Notes under the pieces: generated by a model
Database searches by the model: none
What the model was told of the DNA's origin: nothing
Seen by the model: the letters and a program-made list of their open reading frames with translations, nothing else
Shown here: positions 40,257-50,807 of the stretch, in pieces
Position numbering within the stretch: the stretch's first letter is position 1
Layout of the letters: every line of letters begins with the position of its first letter
Assembly: GCA_949751835.1 (NCBI GenBank)
Contig: CATKHK010000122.1
Span: forward strand, 45,259-109,258
Direction: 5' to 3'
Origin: Blepharisma japonicum
Lineage: Eukaryota; Ciliophora; Heterotrichea; Heterotrichida; Blepharismidae
DNA length: 64,000 nucleotides
Made by a program: the position numbers and the translations under genes

Positions 40257-40892
40257 ATGAAAGCTAAACTGCATAGTGTTGATAAAAATTTAATTGCCAA
40301 ACAAAAATACCAACAACCCGGACAGCGCAAAATCAAGCCTCAAGAAAACTCTCAGGCCCTTGAGCTCGACCAATTTTTAAGCACTCGCCTTTCTTACTCA
40401 CTAACAGAAGCGAATTTAAACCTCTCGCATGTAGGAATTCAGCTTTATGACCCATTTACAATAGTTGATAGCACCCCAAGGCTCAGAACATTCCTAAATT
40501 CAAAGATGATTTCATTGAGTTCAAAAAGCACCAAGAATTTAATGAAAAGAGACCCTTCGCTAGTTTTAAGGGCGAAGTCGTATAGACTCCTCCCAGCTGA
40601 AATCGAAATCGATGATAACGACACAAGACATTATGTCTTTTATGATGACCTCAGCAGATCTAGAAGCAAAAAGAAGCTTAGCCCATTAAATATGAAGAGA
40701 TCCAAGTCACCATATGCAGCAAACTGGACAATTAAAATTAAAGATGCCAGCAGCTTGCATGGGACTAAAAAACGATCAGCGTCGTTTAGAACTCCAACTG
40801 GAAACAGAAGCATCAAAAAGATAGGGATTTTGAGGTCATCAAGCACTGGGAAAAGAGCAAAGCCGCAAAGTCCTAATAAATCTTGTGCATAG
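40257..40892 (+). CDS. Basic hypothetical protein
   Basis: 211 aa, ATG 40257. Lys/Arg/Ser-rich throughout, especially the C-terminal third (SRSRSKKKLSPL, SKSPYAANWTIK, SSSTGKRAKP). A more structured stretch at ~45-125 includes 'HVGIQLYDPFTIVDSTPRL' and 'RHYVFYDDLS'. No domain is recognised. The last part is the segment kept best in the decayed upstream copy, which supports that it is genuine coding sequence. Confidence 0.65.
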   Translation: MKAKLHSVDKNLIAKQKYQQPGQRKIKPQENSQALELDQFLSTRLSYSLTEANLNLSHVGIQLYDPFTIVDSTPRLRTFLNSKMISLSSKSTKNLMKRDPSLVLRAKSYRLLPAEIEIDDNDTRHYVFYDDLSRSRSKKKLSPLNMKRSKSPYAANWTIKIKDASSLHGTKKRSASFRTPTGNRSIKKIGILRSSSTGKRAKPQSPNKSCA

Positions 40893-41214
40893 ATCCTTTG
40901 GTATCATAAATTAAAGTTTTTTCATTTAATGATAAGTAAATTTAACAGTTTAAGAGAATATCCACGATTTGAGGGTGTAAATATTCAGTAACAGTCTTAT
41001 GGAGGTGCTCCACAAATAAATTTGAGCTATTTGTATATAGTCTTATTGAGCAGCCTTAAAAATTAATAGGAATGTAGGAGCTATCAATGGTTGATTAAAG
41101 TTATCGCTGAGTTTGTCAATTGATAATAAAATTAACAATAAATCTGCTTTAAATCAAGATAAGCGTTTATTATATGATTTATTGCCACATTAAAATTATT
41201 ACATGAGAAAAATG

Positions 41215-41460
41215 TGCATATATATATTCCTCCTTTATTATATGAATAATATGACTATGCTTAATAGTGTACCTTATTATTGAGTTTCCTATTTTTTCCA
41301 AGTATACTCGTCTCCAACTTCACTTCATGTATGTATCCTTGCAAATCATTATCACACACGGCCTTGCTTGAAGCATCTCTTTTCAGCCATATTTTATAGT
41401 CAGCCTTGCTTATTGAGCTGCTTTTAAATGGGATTTCTAGAATAAATTTCACATCTATAA
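41215..41460 (-). pseudogene. Kelch-array relic D (most decayed copy)
   Basis: Minus-strand segment that keeps 'TTGGAGACGAGTATACTTGG', equivalent to 'GDEYTW' of the 44488-45573 gene, and the 'TATAATAAAGGAGGA' block equivalent to 'YNKGG'. Stops and frame changes lie between them. It represents only the C-terminal third of a family member. Confidence 0.75.
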
Positions 41461-41516
41461 CTGCCTAAAGAGTTAATCTAAATGCTTTTATTAGTAAATT
41501 TATTTAATTTTCTCTT

Positions 41517-42560
41517 TTACCTTCTTGATTCAATTTCAATGATAACTTTTTTATTTAAATCAAATTTGAAATATCCTTTTTTGGGGTAGGCTATAATAAT
41601 ATATATTCCTCCTTTATTATATACACTATTTAATTGATAAACGTCACAATTAATGGTTGATTTTGCAATTTTTTTCAAATATATTCATCTTCTATTTCGC
41701 TTTCATAGATAAATCCATTCCTTCTATCACATTCAATCAAATACAGTCTCTTTGCATTTATCAGGATCTTGCATACATACGCTTTAAAATTATAAGGAAT
41801 TCTTGAGAAAGAATCTATATCAATTGAATAAACCAATATATTTGCACTTAACCACCCAGAAATCAAAATTTTTCTATTAAATATTGCAAAATGGCACTTG
41901 AAATAAGGCTCTGGCATTGAAGCTAACTCAATTTATCTATTGCTATCTAGATTGAATCTCTCTGATAAACTTAAATCACTTTTACTATCTGCTCCTTCAA
42001 AATAATAGACACTTCTATTAAAATAGATAGCAGATGATACGAACATATGCTTTCCAGATGGCAATGCTCGAACTTCATAATTCCTTTGAAGTATTCACGA
42101 TTTCCGAGAAAATTGACAATGTGAACCAAATGCAAATAATTCGCCATTTGGAAGCTGAACAACGCATGTGGTGCGGCTCAATTTATCTGCATTATCCAAT
42201 GCTATAGAATTTTCTATTTCATTTTCAGTGTCGTAAATAATTAATTTAGTTCCATTATAAAGATAAAGAGTTGTAATTTTTCGGTAAGAGTTAATATATT
42301 CTTGGTAGGCTTCAATGAGTTGTGAGTTAAAGTTAGAGCTCTGTTTCTCATACAATGAGCAAGTTCTCCTAAAATCTTGTTCTGTTTCCTCGTCATTGCA
42401 GGCTTTATTCAAAATTTCAGAACTTTTAATTTTTAATAGCAGAGGGTCTAATGATTGATTATCGATATTTTGGCTAATTTGTATTACATTATTCAAGGCT
42501 TCTGCTGGAGCAAGCTTAGGATTAAGTTAAATTGCATTTATCTCGGTTACTGATTTCCAT
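41517..42560 (-). pseudogene. Kelch-array pseudogene C
   Basis: About 1.04 kb and alignable along nearly its whole length with the two intact genes to the right. Three lesions are visible. (1) A frame change lies between the candidate ATG at 42560 and the 'NPKLAPAEALNN' segment. (2) A TAA near 41925 sits in 'SNR*IEL' where the intact copies have TGA Trp ('NRWVNL', 'NRWVKL'). (3) Another frame change near 41660 precedes 'NSVYNKGGIYI'. Conserved pieces include 'LPNGELFAFG' and 'SSAIYFNRSVYYF'. A non-functional copy is the simplest reading. Confidence 0.85.
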
Positions 42561-42730
42561 TATAAAATAATGGCCCCCGTCTAATATATTAATGTTCCTT
42601 TTTATGCAAATTGTTTACGGGCAATTGAACTGGGTCTCACTGCTCAAATTTACTTTATTTCTTAACAAATAATGACTTAATTATTATATGCCGTTTTTTA
42701 TTGCTTGATCTATACTATTAACAATTAGCA

Positions 42731-43813
42731 TTACTCATCTTGTAATTCAATTAGCTCTTTCTCATCCAAACTAAACTTGTAGTAAAGATTGGTGTAGTTT
42801 CCTACAAAACGAAATGCATTCAGACCAATATACAATACTCCTTTATTATATGAGCAAAATGCTTGATGAACCATAAATTCAATTTTTGTTTCAGAAACTC
42901 GCCTTCAAACAGTAAAATTTGCAATTTCGCTTTCATAGATTGATCCACGGCAACATTCAATCAAATACAATCTCTCTTGTGAGTTTATCAAAATCTTTCC
43001 TGTTCATTTTTCAAATTCAGTTGAAATTGTGGAGAAAGAGTCAATGTCAATCGAATATAGCAAAAGATTTTGATTTTCCCATCCAGAAATCAAAATGTTC
43101 CTATTAAATATTACGCTACTGCATAAGTTATCAGGCTGTGGCATTGGTGCCAAATTAACTCATCGATTTTCGTCCAGGCTAAATCTACTGCATAGAGATA
43201 ATGATTCAGAACTATAGATACCACCAAAACAATAAACATTTCTATCAAAGTAGATAGCAGATGAGTTGTAGCAGGGTATTCCAGATGGCAAGCTACGAAT
43301 TTTATAATTATTATCAATTATCAAGGTAATCCCAGAAACTTTATAGCTATTTTTATCAAAACAAGCAAAACAGAATAATTCACCATTTGGAATTTTAGCT
43401 ATACATGAGGTAGGATTTAAAGTTTCTTGAATCTCCAACGCTTTTATATATTCTGTTTCTTTTTCAGTGTCATAAACGTATAGATAGGTTGTATTATTAA
43501 CCCCTCTAATAATATAAAGAGATGTAATTTGATGGTAAGCATTGATATATTCTTCATAAGCCTTGATCAGTGATAAATCAGAATTAGATGTCTCGTTCTC
43601 ATACAATCCACAAATTCTCCTATACTCTTGCTCTATTTCAGTGTCATTATTGACTTTGTTCAAAATCGCTGACATTTTAGCTTTTAATTGAAGACGATTT
43701 GGCAATTGGATTTCCAGATCTTGGTTGAGCTGACATGCTTCATTATTCAGGTATTCTCTACTTGAATTGATTTGAAAATACGGCAAATAGAATCGGCAAA
43801 TTTTGTCTTCCAT
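42731..43813 (-). CDS. Compact kelch-like propeller protein, array copy B
   Basis: 360 aa, ATG 43813, TAA stop, read through TGA Trp codons. The N-terminal ~70 residues are polar, then a conserved helix 'EAYEEYINAYHQITSLYI'. Kelch-like strands follow ('IPNGELFCFACF', 'SSAIYFDRNVYCFGG', 'NRNILISGW', 'YNKGVLYIG'). No signal peptide or membrane helix. Closely related to copy A (44488-45573), pseudogene C and relic D, forming a tandem array on one strand. Function unknown; kelch propellers usually bind proteins. Confidence 0.85.
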
Positions 43814-44487
43814 TTATAATTTTGGAAGATTTACCAAAGAAATTATACATCTGCAGAAAGTCATAGATAAATATTAGTAGTAAATTTATCATTGATAATT
43901 CAAAAAAAAATAGGCAATTTAAATGAATAATTTAATAAATTATATAAGCTTTATGGTAGTAGTAATGCAGAAAAGTACACTGTTCTTTTTCTTCTTCATA
44001 TTAAGTATTTTATTTGAGAGAAAGCTAAAAATTGCTTCTTTTGATCAATTAGTTGAAACTGAAAAAGAGTGAATGCTGTGTAATTTCTATAATCCTGTTT
44101 GGTATGCAAAATAAAATGCTCGTTATATAAAAAGTTTCTGGGTGATTTACATCTTCACTAATACTCAGCTTGACGCTTGCACTCTGCGATAAAGTGCATT
44201 TGCCCTTTCTTTTAGAATATATAACTATCATCTAATTAGGAACATTTTAATATTCTGGATAAAATATATTTGCAGTGTATCGCGTTTTGCAGATCAAAGA
44301 AATTCAAATTATTTTAAAGGTAATAATGTATAACTAAATATTATTATTTTATAATAAACATATAAGTATACATTTTTAGCAATATAAAGTATCTTTGCAA
44401 ACCACAATATCATAACTTTTTATATTTTTTAAAAATTATTATCAGTTCTATTTAAACTCTAATAGAAGATACTAAAGATTTCAATAT
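43814..44487. other. Spacer between array copies, 674 nt
   Basis: AT-rich. Contains a 60-codon minus-strand frame at 44049-44231 with ATG and TAA, and a plus-strand frame near 43954-44114 with a Phe-rich hydrophobic start. Neither has further support, and no homology to the kelch copies was seen. Confidence 0.4.
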
Positions 44488-45573
44488 TTAACTGTTTAAT
44501 TCTAGTAGTACTTTTTCTTTTAAATCAAACCCTACATATTTAGTTATGCAGGATGAATGTTTAAATTTCAAAAAGCAGCCAATATAGAATCCTCCTTTAT
44601 TATATGAGCAATACACTTGAACCGGCCAGCAGCCTATTGCATTACATGTTATAAGTTCCCAAGTGTACTCGTCTCCAATTCTGCTTTCATAGACTGTCCA
44701 TATCTGATGGCACTGAATTAAATATATCCTCTCTGTTCTCACTAATATCTTTCTTCTTTCCTCTTCAAAGTCATATGGAATAGTTGAGAAGGAGCGAATG
44801 CCAATTGAATAAACCAGAAGATTCTTATTATGTTTTCCAGCAATTAAAATATTTTCATTGAATATTAAACTATGGCAGTTATAATCATTTTGCGGCATAG
44901 GGATTAGTTTGACTCATCGGTTTTTGTTAAAATCAAATCTATTCGATAATGTTGCAGCTTTGTAGTATTGATCATATCCGCCAAAGCAATAGATATTTCT
45001 ATTAAAATAGATAGCTGATGAGCTTCAACAAGGCTTTCCAGATGGCAGCAATCGATATCTAAAATTACAATCAATTATTAAGGTAGTCCCCGAATATGAA
45101 GAATTGCCATAGCAGAATAATTCACCATTTGGAAGTTGAGTTATGCAGGTACCAGCATCTAATCTTTCTGGAGTTTCGAGTGTTTTTATTTCTTCTTTTC
45201 CACTTTCAGTATTATAAATAATCAAATTAGTCCGATTTTTAATATACACAGCAATGTAAAGTGAAGTGATTTGGCGGTATGCATTAACAAATTCCCTATA
45301 AGCCTCATTGAGTTGTGGGTTAGAGATAGCATTTGTCTTATTGGCTTTACAAATTCTTCTAAACTCTAATTCTGTATTTGGGTTATTGATTTTGCTTAAA
45401 TGGATGGTTTTTTTAGTTCTTAACTTCCGAGCATTTAATAATCTGTTATCATTATTTTCATTAAATTGACTTTGAGTGTACTTTACTTTATTAGTTTCAT
45501 TATTGAAAGATTCTTCAGTTGGATTTAGTTGAAAATTAAGCAATCGGAGCTGATTTTGAGCTTTGAATTCCAT
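44488..45573 (-). CDS. Compact kelch-like propeller protein, array copy A
   Basis: 361 aa, ATG 45573. Two TGA Trp codons join what would otherwise be separate frames ('SGKPC-W-SSSAIYFN' and 'NKNR-W-VKLIPMP'). Layout is as in copy B: a polar N-terminus, conserved 'EAYREFVNAYRQITSLYI', then propeller strands ('LPNGELFCYG', 'NRNIYCFGGYD', 'NENILIAGKH', 'SYNKGGFYIG'). No targeting signal. The rightmost member of the array and apparently intact. Confidence 0.85.
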
Positions 45574-46283
45574 ATTTATAAAATTATATATTTTGGGATA
45601 TCTTTATTCTTTCAAGTTATTGAATAGCAAATTAAAACAGACACTGCTTCAAGCCTTTTCACAAATGTTATTCTTTTGTTTAAAAATATTTATCTTTACA
45701 GGGTGTTGGAGAATCCACACGAATTTTACTAAAATAAGAGGAATTTATAGTAATCAAAATTTTATAGTAAAAGTAAAAGTAAAAGCAAACTATAAGTTAG
45801 ATAATGAATTTCTTTCTGAACAATATGAAAACCTAACAAACTTAAAATACGCATATAACAAACTAAAAAATTCAGTATGTATAAGATTGCAGTAAAATTA
45901 TTTGATTGAAGCCTTAGAGAAGGTCACTTTGGCTATTTATGATCTCACGAATCTAGCGTATTTACTGCCACGTCTGCGCTGATCCAAATTTTCTTTAATC
46001 ACGTGAAGCATAAATTTATCATGCAATTTAAGTATTATATCAGATATCCAGCTGAAAAATTAGGTATATCGTTAGAATTTATAATAATAAAACTGTATTT
46101 TCAATTCAGAGCTACAAATTATTATTTTTTTAAGCTCTTTTTTTGACTTGTCTAAAAAATTAAGATCAGAATTTTATTTAATATAATTAAATGCCATTAT
46201 ATTTATGCTTTATTTACTGAACTTTATATACACTTTGAAAATGCGTCAGAAATAGCTGATAAAATCTCCATAAATTTGTTAAT
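45574..46283. other. Intergenic, 710 nt
   Basis: Divergent spacer left of the 46284 gene. An open stretch on the plus strand from about 45668 to 45895 (76 codons from ATG, Lys/Asn-rich) has no homologue I recognise and looks like AT-rich chance sequence. It includes a short (GTAAAA)3 repeat near 45769. Confidence 0.45.
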
Positions 46284-46868
46284 ATGAATTTTCTTCACAG
46301 TTGATGCTTAAGATGTTTTGCAATTAGCCCTAATAATCAAGAAGAAGCTAATCAATCTTCTTCCAAAGAAGAAAGCTCTAAAGTTTATGAAGTAGTGAGC
46401 TCCTCAGAAAAGCCTCTAGAAATAGAAATAGAAAACCCTCAATTAGATAAGACTTGTGATCCAATTATGCACGATTCTAAATCCAGTGAAATGAACAGTC
46501 CCTCGTCTGCTCACGAAATAAAAATATCAAATGGGAACACAATAGAAATTAAAATAAAGCGAAGCAAAAGAAAGAAAAGAAAATCGACTAAAAAGAACAA
46601 TGAAGAACAAAAAGAATCAGAAGTTATAATAAAACCTGAAAAGAGAAAACGGATTTCATTTGCTGATAATACAGAGCCTCCTCATAGAAGAGATTCAGCA
46701 GACGCATTACCGCAGAGGAGAAAGGAAAGATTTAAAACAATGGTATCACCGTTTAAAGATCAAAGCACAGATGTTCTAAAAATTAGATCGTTTATTAAAG
46801 CTTTTGGATCAAGCAGCGCACAAGCGCAACAGCAACAACAGGTCCCGAATTTCATAGAGCATTTATAA
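46284..46868 (+). CDS. Lys/Ser-rich probably nuclear protein
   Basis: 194 aa from ATG 46284, one TGA Trp at codon 7. A Cys-containing start (MNFLHSWCLRCFA) is followed by a disordered Ser/Glu region, a strong basic cluster (KIKRSKRKKRKSTKK), a second one (EKRKRISFADN) and a Gln tract near the C-terminus. The basic clusters suit nuclear localisation. 'KRISFADN' looks like a degenerate PP1-docking RVxF motif (KRISF); this is inference. No domain recognised. Confidence 0.62.
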
Positions 46869-47183
46869 AAATGCTATCTGCGCTTAAAATTATCATTTTT
46901 CAAATTTAATTCATAAATAATCAGTTAGCTTCTTGACCTTTTTGTGGCTAAGTGATTAAAAAAGTGAAAGAATTAAAGATTTAATTTATCCTTGAGTTTC
47001 TGCTTCTTATAAATTGTTTCTACGAATTGTTGAAAATTATGGATTATCACATTAAAATAGGAATATTCAGACAGATTGTAGAACTGAGATTTCATTATAG
47101 TAAAAAGATTCATAATGGTAATAAAAAGAACAGAAATTTATTAGAAAATTAATAGGAAAATCAATGGGAAAAATTAATTAATG
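46869..47183. other. Intergenic, 315 nt, convergent
   Basis: 3' spacer between the 46284 gene and IWS1. AT-rich, no feature identified. Confidence 0.5.
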
Positions 47184-48104
47184 CTAAGTTCTTCCATCAA
47201 CACTCATCCATTTCAGTTTTTTTGCTTTTGACTTTTTCTTCAAAAGTCTTTTGTAAACTGAGTCTTTTTCAATCCCTCTCAAAGCTTGCATTTCTTCTGA
47301 ATTAGATATCGGCCGATACTTGAAGTCAAAAATTCCTTTAGGAGGGTTCTTTACTGAATTTGTTTTTCCTCCTCTCATTTGAAGTTTTTCCAAGGTGAAT
47401 AATGGCTTTGGAATATTTGGGATTTGATTTTCATCAATTCCAACCTCAGTTCTTTCGAGAAATGTATAATCAACGTCGATTTCATATATCATTCTACTTC
47501 ACTTTTCTATCAAAAATTTAGAAAGTCTTTTTACAGTTTGGGTTTCGTTCGGATTATGATAGATTATCATAACATTTCTCCCAAGTTCACTGCTTCTAAG
47601 ATGTTCAGTCTCAATAGGGATATCTTGAATGGACTCTAAAAGTGAAAGCTTTAATGGTGTTGACGGAAAAGAGCCATCAGGAAGCCTTGCCAGCCACTTT
47701 CCTAATGCAAAGGCTCCATTCATGCTCAAAAATAGAGTGTGGTACTTTGCCACTTTTAAAAATTTCGCTACTTTGTTCAGTATCTTAAGCTTGTAAAGAG
47801 CGGGAAGGCCTTTGCTGTTGGCTTCAATATCATCGTTGGCAGCTTTTTCCATTTCTTTTATCATATTATCAATGATCTGTTCGTCTTCTGCGTCTACAAC
47901 AACTGTCCTTCGTCTTTTGGACTTACTATTGATTATTGACTGAATAATTTCAGGGACATCATTGTCACTGTCTACATCTTCTTCCATTTGGTTGGAGATT
48001 TCAATCTGAGGGATCTTTGGAGGAAGGTCCAATATTTCTGGCATATTAGAGTCTGAATCCGACTCTGACTCTGTGTCTGAGAGTGAGATTATATCTTCAG
48101 TCAT
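47184..48104 (-). CDS. IWS1: IWS1/Spn1 transcription elongation factor
   Basis: 306 aa, ATG 48104. An acidic Ser/Asp N-terminus (SDTESESDSDSN) and a basic patch (SKSKRRRTVVV) precede the TFIIS N-terminal (LW) domain at ~110-210: 'LKLSLLESIQDIPIETEHL', 'SELGRNVMIIYHNP', and 'SKFLIEKWSRMIY', in which the hallmark Trp is a TGA codon. A basic tail follows. IWS1 binds Spt6 and RNA polymerase II during elongation and mRNA export. It has the shortened acidic region typical of protist forms. Confidence 0.93.
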
Positions 48105-48203
48105 TTTATAATGGTGTGTTTATATTTATTAAATTGCTATGCAGTTATTATGAATTAAATAGGTAGTAGCAAAAACAAAGCACTATAAAAAATAATCATT
48201 TAT

Positions 48204-48866
48204 CTATTTTCCAACTCTTTGCTCGCTGATAGAGTACTTATATAAGCACCTGTAGAAATCAATAACATTGTGTGTTGAGAGCCTTCCCAAATAATAAAGC
48301 TCCGATAAACTTATATAACTTAGTGGAATTCCTTTATATTGCATCCCATCTCCTTTACCAATCGATATTACTAACTCCGACAACGGTAACCCTCTGTTAA
48401 GCTTCTCTGTTAATTCAGCCCTGTTAATTGTTTTACAATTTTCCGATATTTCTTTGGTAATTCTTAAAATTTGCTCAATCCCATGTTTAGTATTTAAAAA
48501 CCTCACTGTTATTTGCTGGTCATTTATTTGTAAGTTGTATTTTTTAGCAAATCCAGGCGAATAGAATGTCAAATATTCAACATTAAGATAGGTGCACCAA
48601 TTAACTATATTTTGTAAGCATTTTTCTGATGGCAATTCTTCTTGAAAAGAAACTGTCAGATGCTTCGGAACTCTTGATAACCGATGAGTCATAAAAAATT
48701 GTTTTTCATTGCACTTATAGTAAATCTTGATGTAAAGAATGTACCAAAAAAATCTGACAGCAAAGCATATGGCATACTATGTTATTAATACCCAAGAATA
48801 AATCAATGAGAGCAAGCCAAAGGAAAAAAGATAATACAAAAATTTTTGGCCGAACCTTTTAATCAT
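48204..48866 (-). CDS. NUS1: NUS1-like subunit of cis-prenyltransferase (dehydrodolichyl-PP synthase)
   Basis: CDS complement(join(48204..48776,48792..48866)), 215 aa. A 25-codon first exon (MIKRFGQKFLYYLFSFG...) and a 15-nt intron add two membrane-type segments before the ATG at 48692, which alone would give a protein lacking them. NUS1 proteins need such an N-terminal ER anchor. The domain matches the non-catalytic NUS1 fold: 'VPKHLTVSF', 'IVNWCTYLNVEYLTFYSPG', 'LPLSELVISIGKGDG', and the C-terminal 'SISEQRVGK', equivalent to the essential RxG motif. It partners DHDDS to make dolichol for glycosylation. The Asp of catalytic cis-prenyltransferases is absent, as expected. Confidence 0.9.
48777..48791 (-). 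other. 15-nt intron in NUS1
   Basis: Coding strand GTATTAATAACATAG. It removes the in-frame TAG that hides the membrane-anchor exon. Confidence 0.88.
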
Positions 48867-48964
48867 GATGTGTCTTATTATTAGACATTTTAACAAACCT
48901 ATATTAAGGCAATATTTCACCTGGAATATAAACTAGAATTAAATACAAAGTTTACAAATTAAGC

Positions 48965-49999
48965 TTACATAGAGCTGAAAGAAAGACTTGTAAGTTTAAC
49001 TCTCTCACTGAATCTAGGCTTAGCTGTTGTTGATTTTTCCCTTAATAACTGCAGCTCGATTTGTTTCATTTCATCAGGCTTAGGTGTAAAATTCTGCTTC
49101 ACAATGGTTGAGTATTGCTTCATCCTTTCTGAGACCCATAATCTTTGAGCTTCATGTTTTACTTCATCGAGAGGAATTTCTCTAAATAAATGATATCTTA
49201 GTTTCCCTTTTGGAGTTACCTGCTCTCTAACCACAGGCAAATCATCAGGCTTAGGCAGGTACAAAGTTTCTTCTCGAGGCTTTTCTTTACGCTTTTTTGG
49301 AGAAAGTGACTGAGACTTTGTAGGAGAAGAAGATAGCTTGTAGCCTGACTCAAACTGTGCTTGGATGTCTGTTATTACATCTTTTATTGATTTTTTGTTC
49401 ATTTGCTTAGCAAATTCTTCAATTTCAGACCGCTCGACTTGAGCTTCAGCTCTGACTAATGGATCTTGATAAGTTGGATCAGATATTATGTGGACATTTA
49501 AAACGTCGCCATTCCTAGTGATATGAGGAATTGTTGGAGGAGGAATTCTTTGTGCTTTTCTCATCATGGACTGGGGGATGTAGACTGGAATGGATATTTG
49601 CTTCTCATCTGGGCCTAAATATGCTTGATCTTGGTCAGGAATTGAATGAGACTCTGAGTCTTCTTCTAAGTATAACTTCCCCCTCATCATTTGCTTAGCT
49701 TTTGCTTGCAAATCCTTCATTTGCTGAAGATGGGAATCTCCTGTACTTCTTGAATCAGATAACGAGCGGCTCGTGCTCTGTTTGCTATTTGAATTTCGTG
49801 ATCTTCGAGTTTTATTTTCAAGTTCTCTCAATAGTTCATCTTCCAAAGCTTGAATTCTCTCAAGGTTTTTCCTTTTTTCTGCTTGTTTTTCGTTCATTTC
49901 TCTCTGCCTTGACTCTTTTAAATGCAATTTTTCAGCTCTCATTAGCTCAGCTTGCAATTTCTTTTGATTTTCAAGTTCAGCTTTTCGCGAAAGTATCAT
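48965..49999 (-). CDS. Coiled-coil protein of unknown function
   Basis: 344 aa, ATG 49999. Residues ~1-75 are a long Glu/Lys/Leu coiled coil, followed by a Ser-rich linker and a conserved-looking core with 'QISIPVYIPQSMMRKAQRI', 'PPPTIPHITRNGDVLNVHII' and 'EIEEFAKQMNKKSIKDVI'. The C-terminus is basic and Ser-rich. No known domain. It may be a ciliary or cytoskeletal coiled-coil protein, but this is guesswork. Confidence 0.65.
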   Translation of the reverse strand: MILSRKAELENQKKLQAELMRAEKLHLKESRQREMNEKQAEKRKNLERIQALEDELLRELENKTRRSRNSNSKQSTSRSLSDSRSTGDSHLQQMKDLQAKAKQMMRGKLYLEEDSESHSIPDQDQAYLGPDEKQISIPVYIPQSMMRKAQRIPPPTIPHITRNGDVLNVHIISDPTYQDPLVRAEAQVERSEIEEFAKQMNKKSIKDVITDIQAQFESGYKLSSSPTKSQSLSPKKRKEKPREETLYLPKPDDLPVVREQVTPKGKLRYHLFREIPLDEVKHEAQRLWVSERMKQYSTIVKQNFTPKPDEMKQIELQLLREKSTTAKPRFSERVKLTSLSFSSM

Positions 50000-50112
50000 T
50001 TATATTTCATGATGAATTTGATTTATTTAAATAAAATAGATTTGATTTAAAAATATTTTATTAAAAATACAAGTGAGCTTTGTTTATTTTCCTGTTTTTG
50101 AATAAAAATAAT

Positions 50113-50775
50113 ATGGACGTCTTGCACTTTATTAATTGCTTTATTCTCAGCTTTGGACCAATTTTTATTATTTTTAGAACAACAAGACTGCGATTATATG
50201 GGATTCGAACCTTGATATCTGGATTTATCGGATTTATAATAAGCTCAATGTTTAGCTTAATTTTTATTGATTTCAATACTAAATTAAAAGAATCGAGTCC
50301 TATTTATGCAGAATTAATTGCAGGCTTAACAGGCTTCATTGATGTTTTTATTTTGCAAGCGATATTTTCATGGAGGTCAACAAAAATAGGTGATAAGAGT
50401 ATCAAAATGATAAGCGCAGGTTTAGGCTGGGCTTCTACGAAAATTATTGCAGGATATATCATAAGCATCATCTCAACTTCCAAGGAAAGTGAATTTTCAT
50501 GAGATTTTATTCAAAGATCAATTCTCTCTAACTGCGAAATCGGCCAAATGATTGCATTTGCGTGCTTAGTATGGGTAAGTATCTATGGAAACAAGCCAGA
50601 GCGACTAATTGCCTGGCTTCTCATATCAGTCAAAGTTCTGATTTTTCCTCTTTCAAAAGAAGTTCTCCTTGCAAAAGGCTTTATAGGGATCTGGGGCTCT
50701 TTAGTTTTTGAAGGAGTGTTTTCAATAGTCCTTGCTCTCTTTACAAAACTTTTAGTAGACTTAGCAATACTTTAA
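50113..50775 (+). CDS. TMEM147: TMEM147-like BOS-complex membrane protein
   Basis: 220 aa (human TMEM147 is 224), ATG 50113; frame upstream of this ATG is not needed. Seven or so hydrophobic helices. Family landmarks: N-terminal 'LHFINCFILSFGP', the central 'KMISAGLGWASTKIIAGYI' where animals have 'KIMVAALGWATAEL', and 'SWDFIQRSILSN' matching 'DWKYIQMSIDSN'. The Trp in 'FSWDF' is TGA. TMEM147 joins NCLN and NOMO in the BOS complex of the multipass translocon at the ER membrane. Only 32 nt separate it from IFT80. Confidence 0.9.
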
Positions 50776-50807
50776 TTAAAAGGTCTTAGGTATAATAAAT
50801 AGGCGGC

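Noticed and set aside
45563-45895. 110-codon plus-strand frame
   Set aside because: It begins with TTG, overlaps the start of kelch copy A on the other strand and has no recognisable domain. AT-rich chance frames of this size are expected.
46590-46690. Basic clusters taken as a histone-like protein
   Set aside because: Composition only. No histone fold or conserved motif, so left as a hypothetical nuclear protein.
48690-48692. ATG at 48692 as the NUS1 start
   Set aside because: The exon and consensus intron upstream give a continuous frame with the expected membrane segment.
50188-50212. tRNA-like T-loop ('GGATTCGAACC')
   Set aside because: It lies inside the TMEM147 coding frame, and no acceptor, D or anticodon arms fit around it. 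The same holds for 'CTCGAACC' at about 7765 in UBTD.
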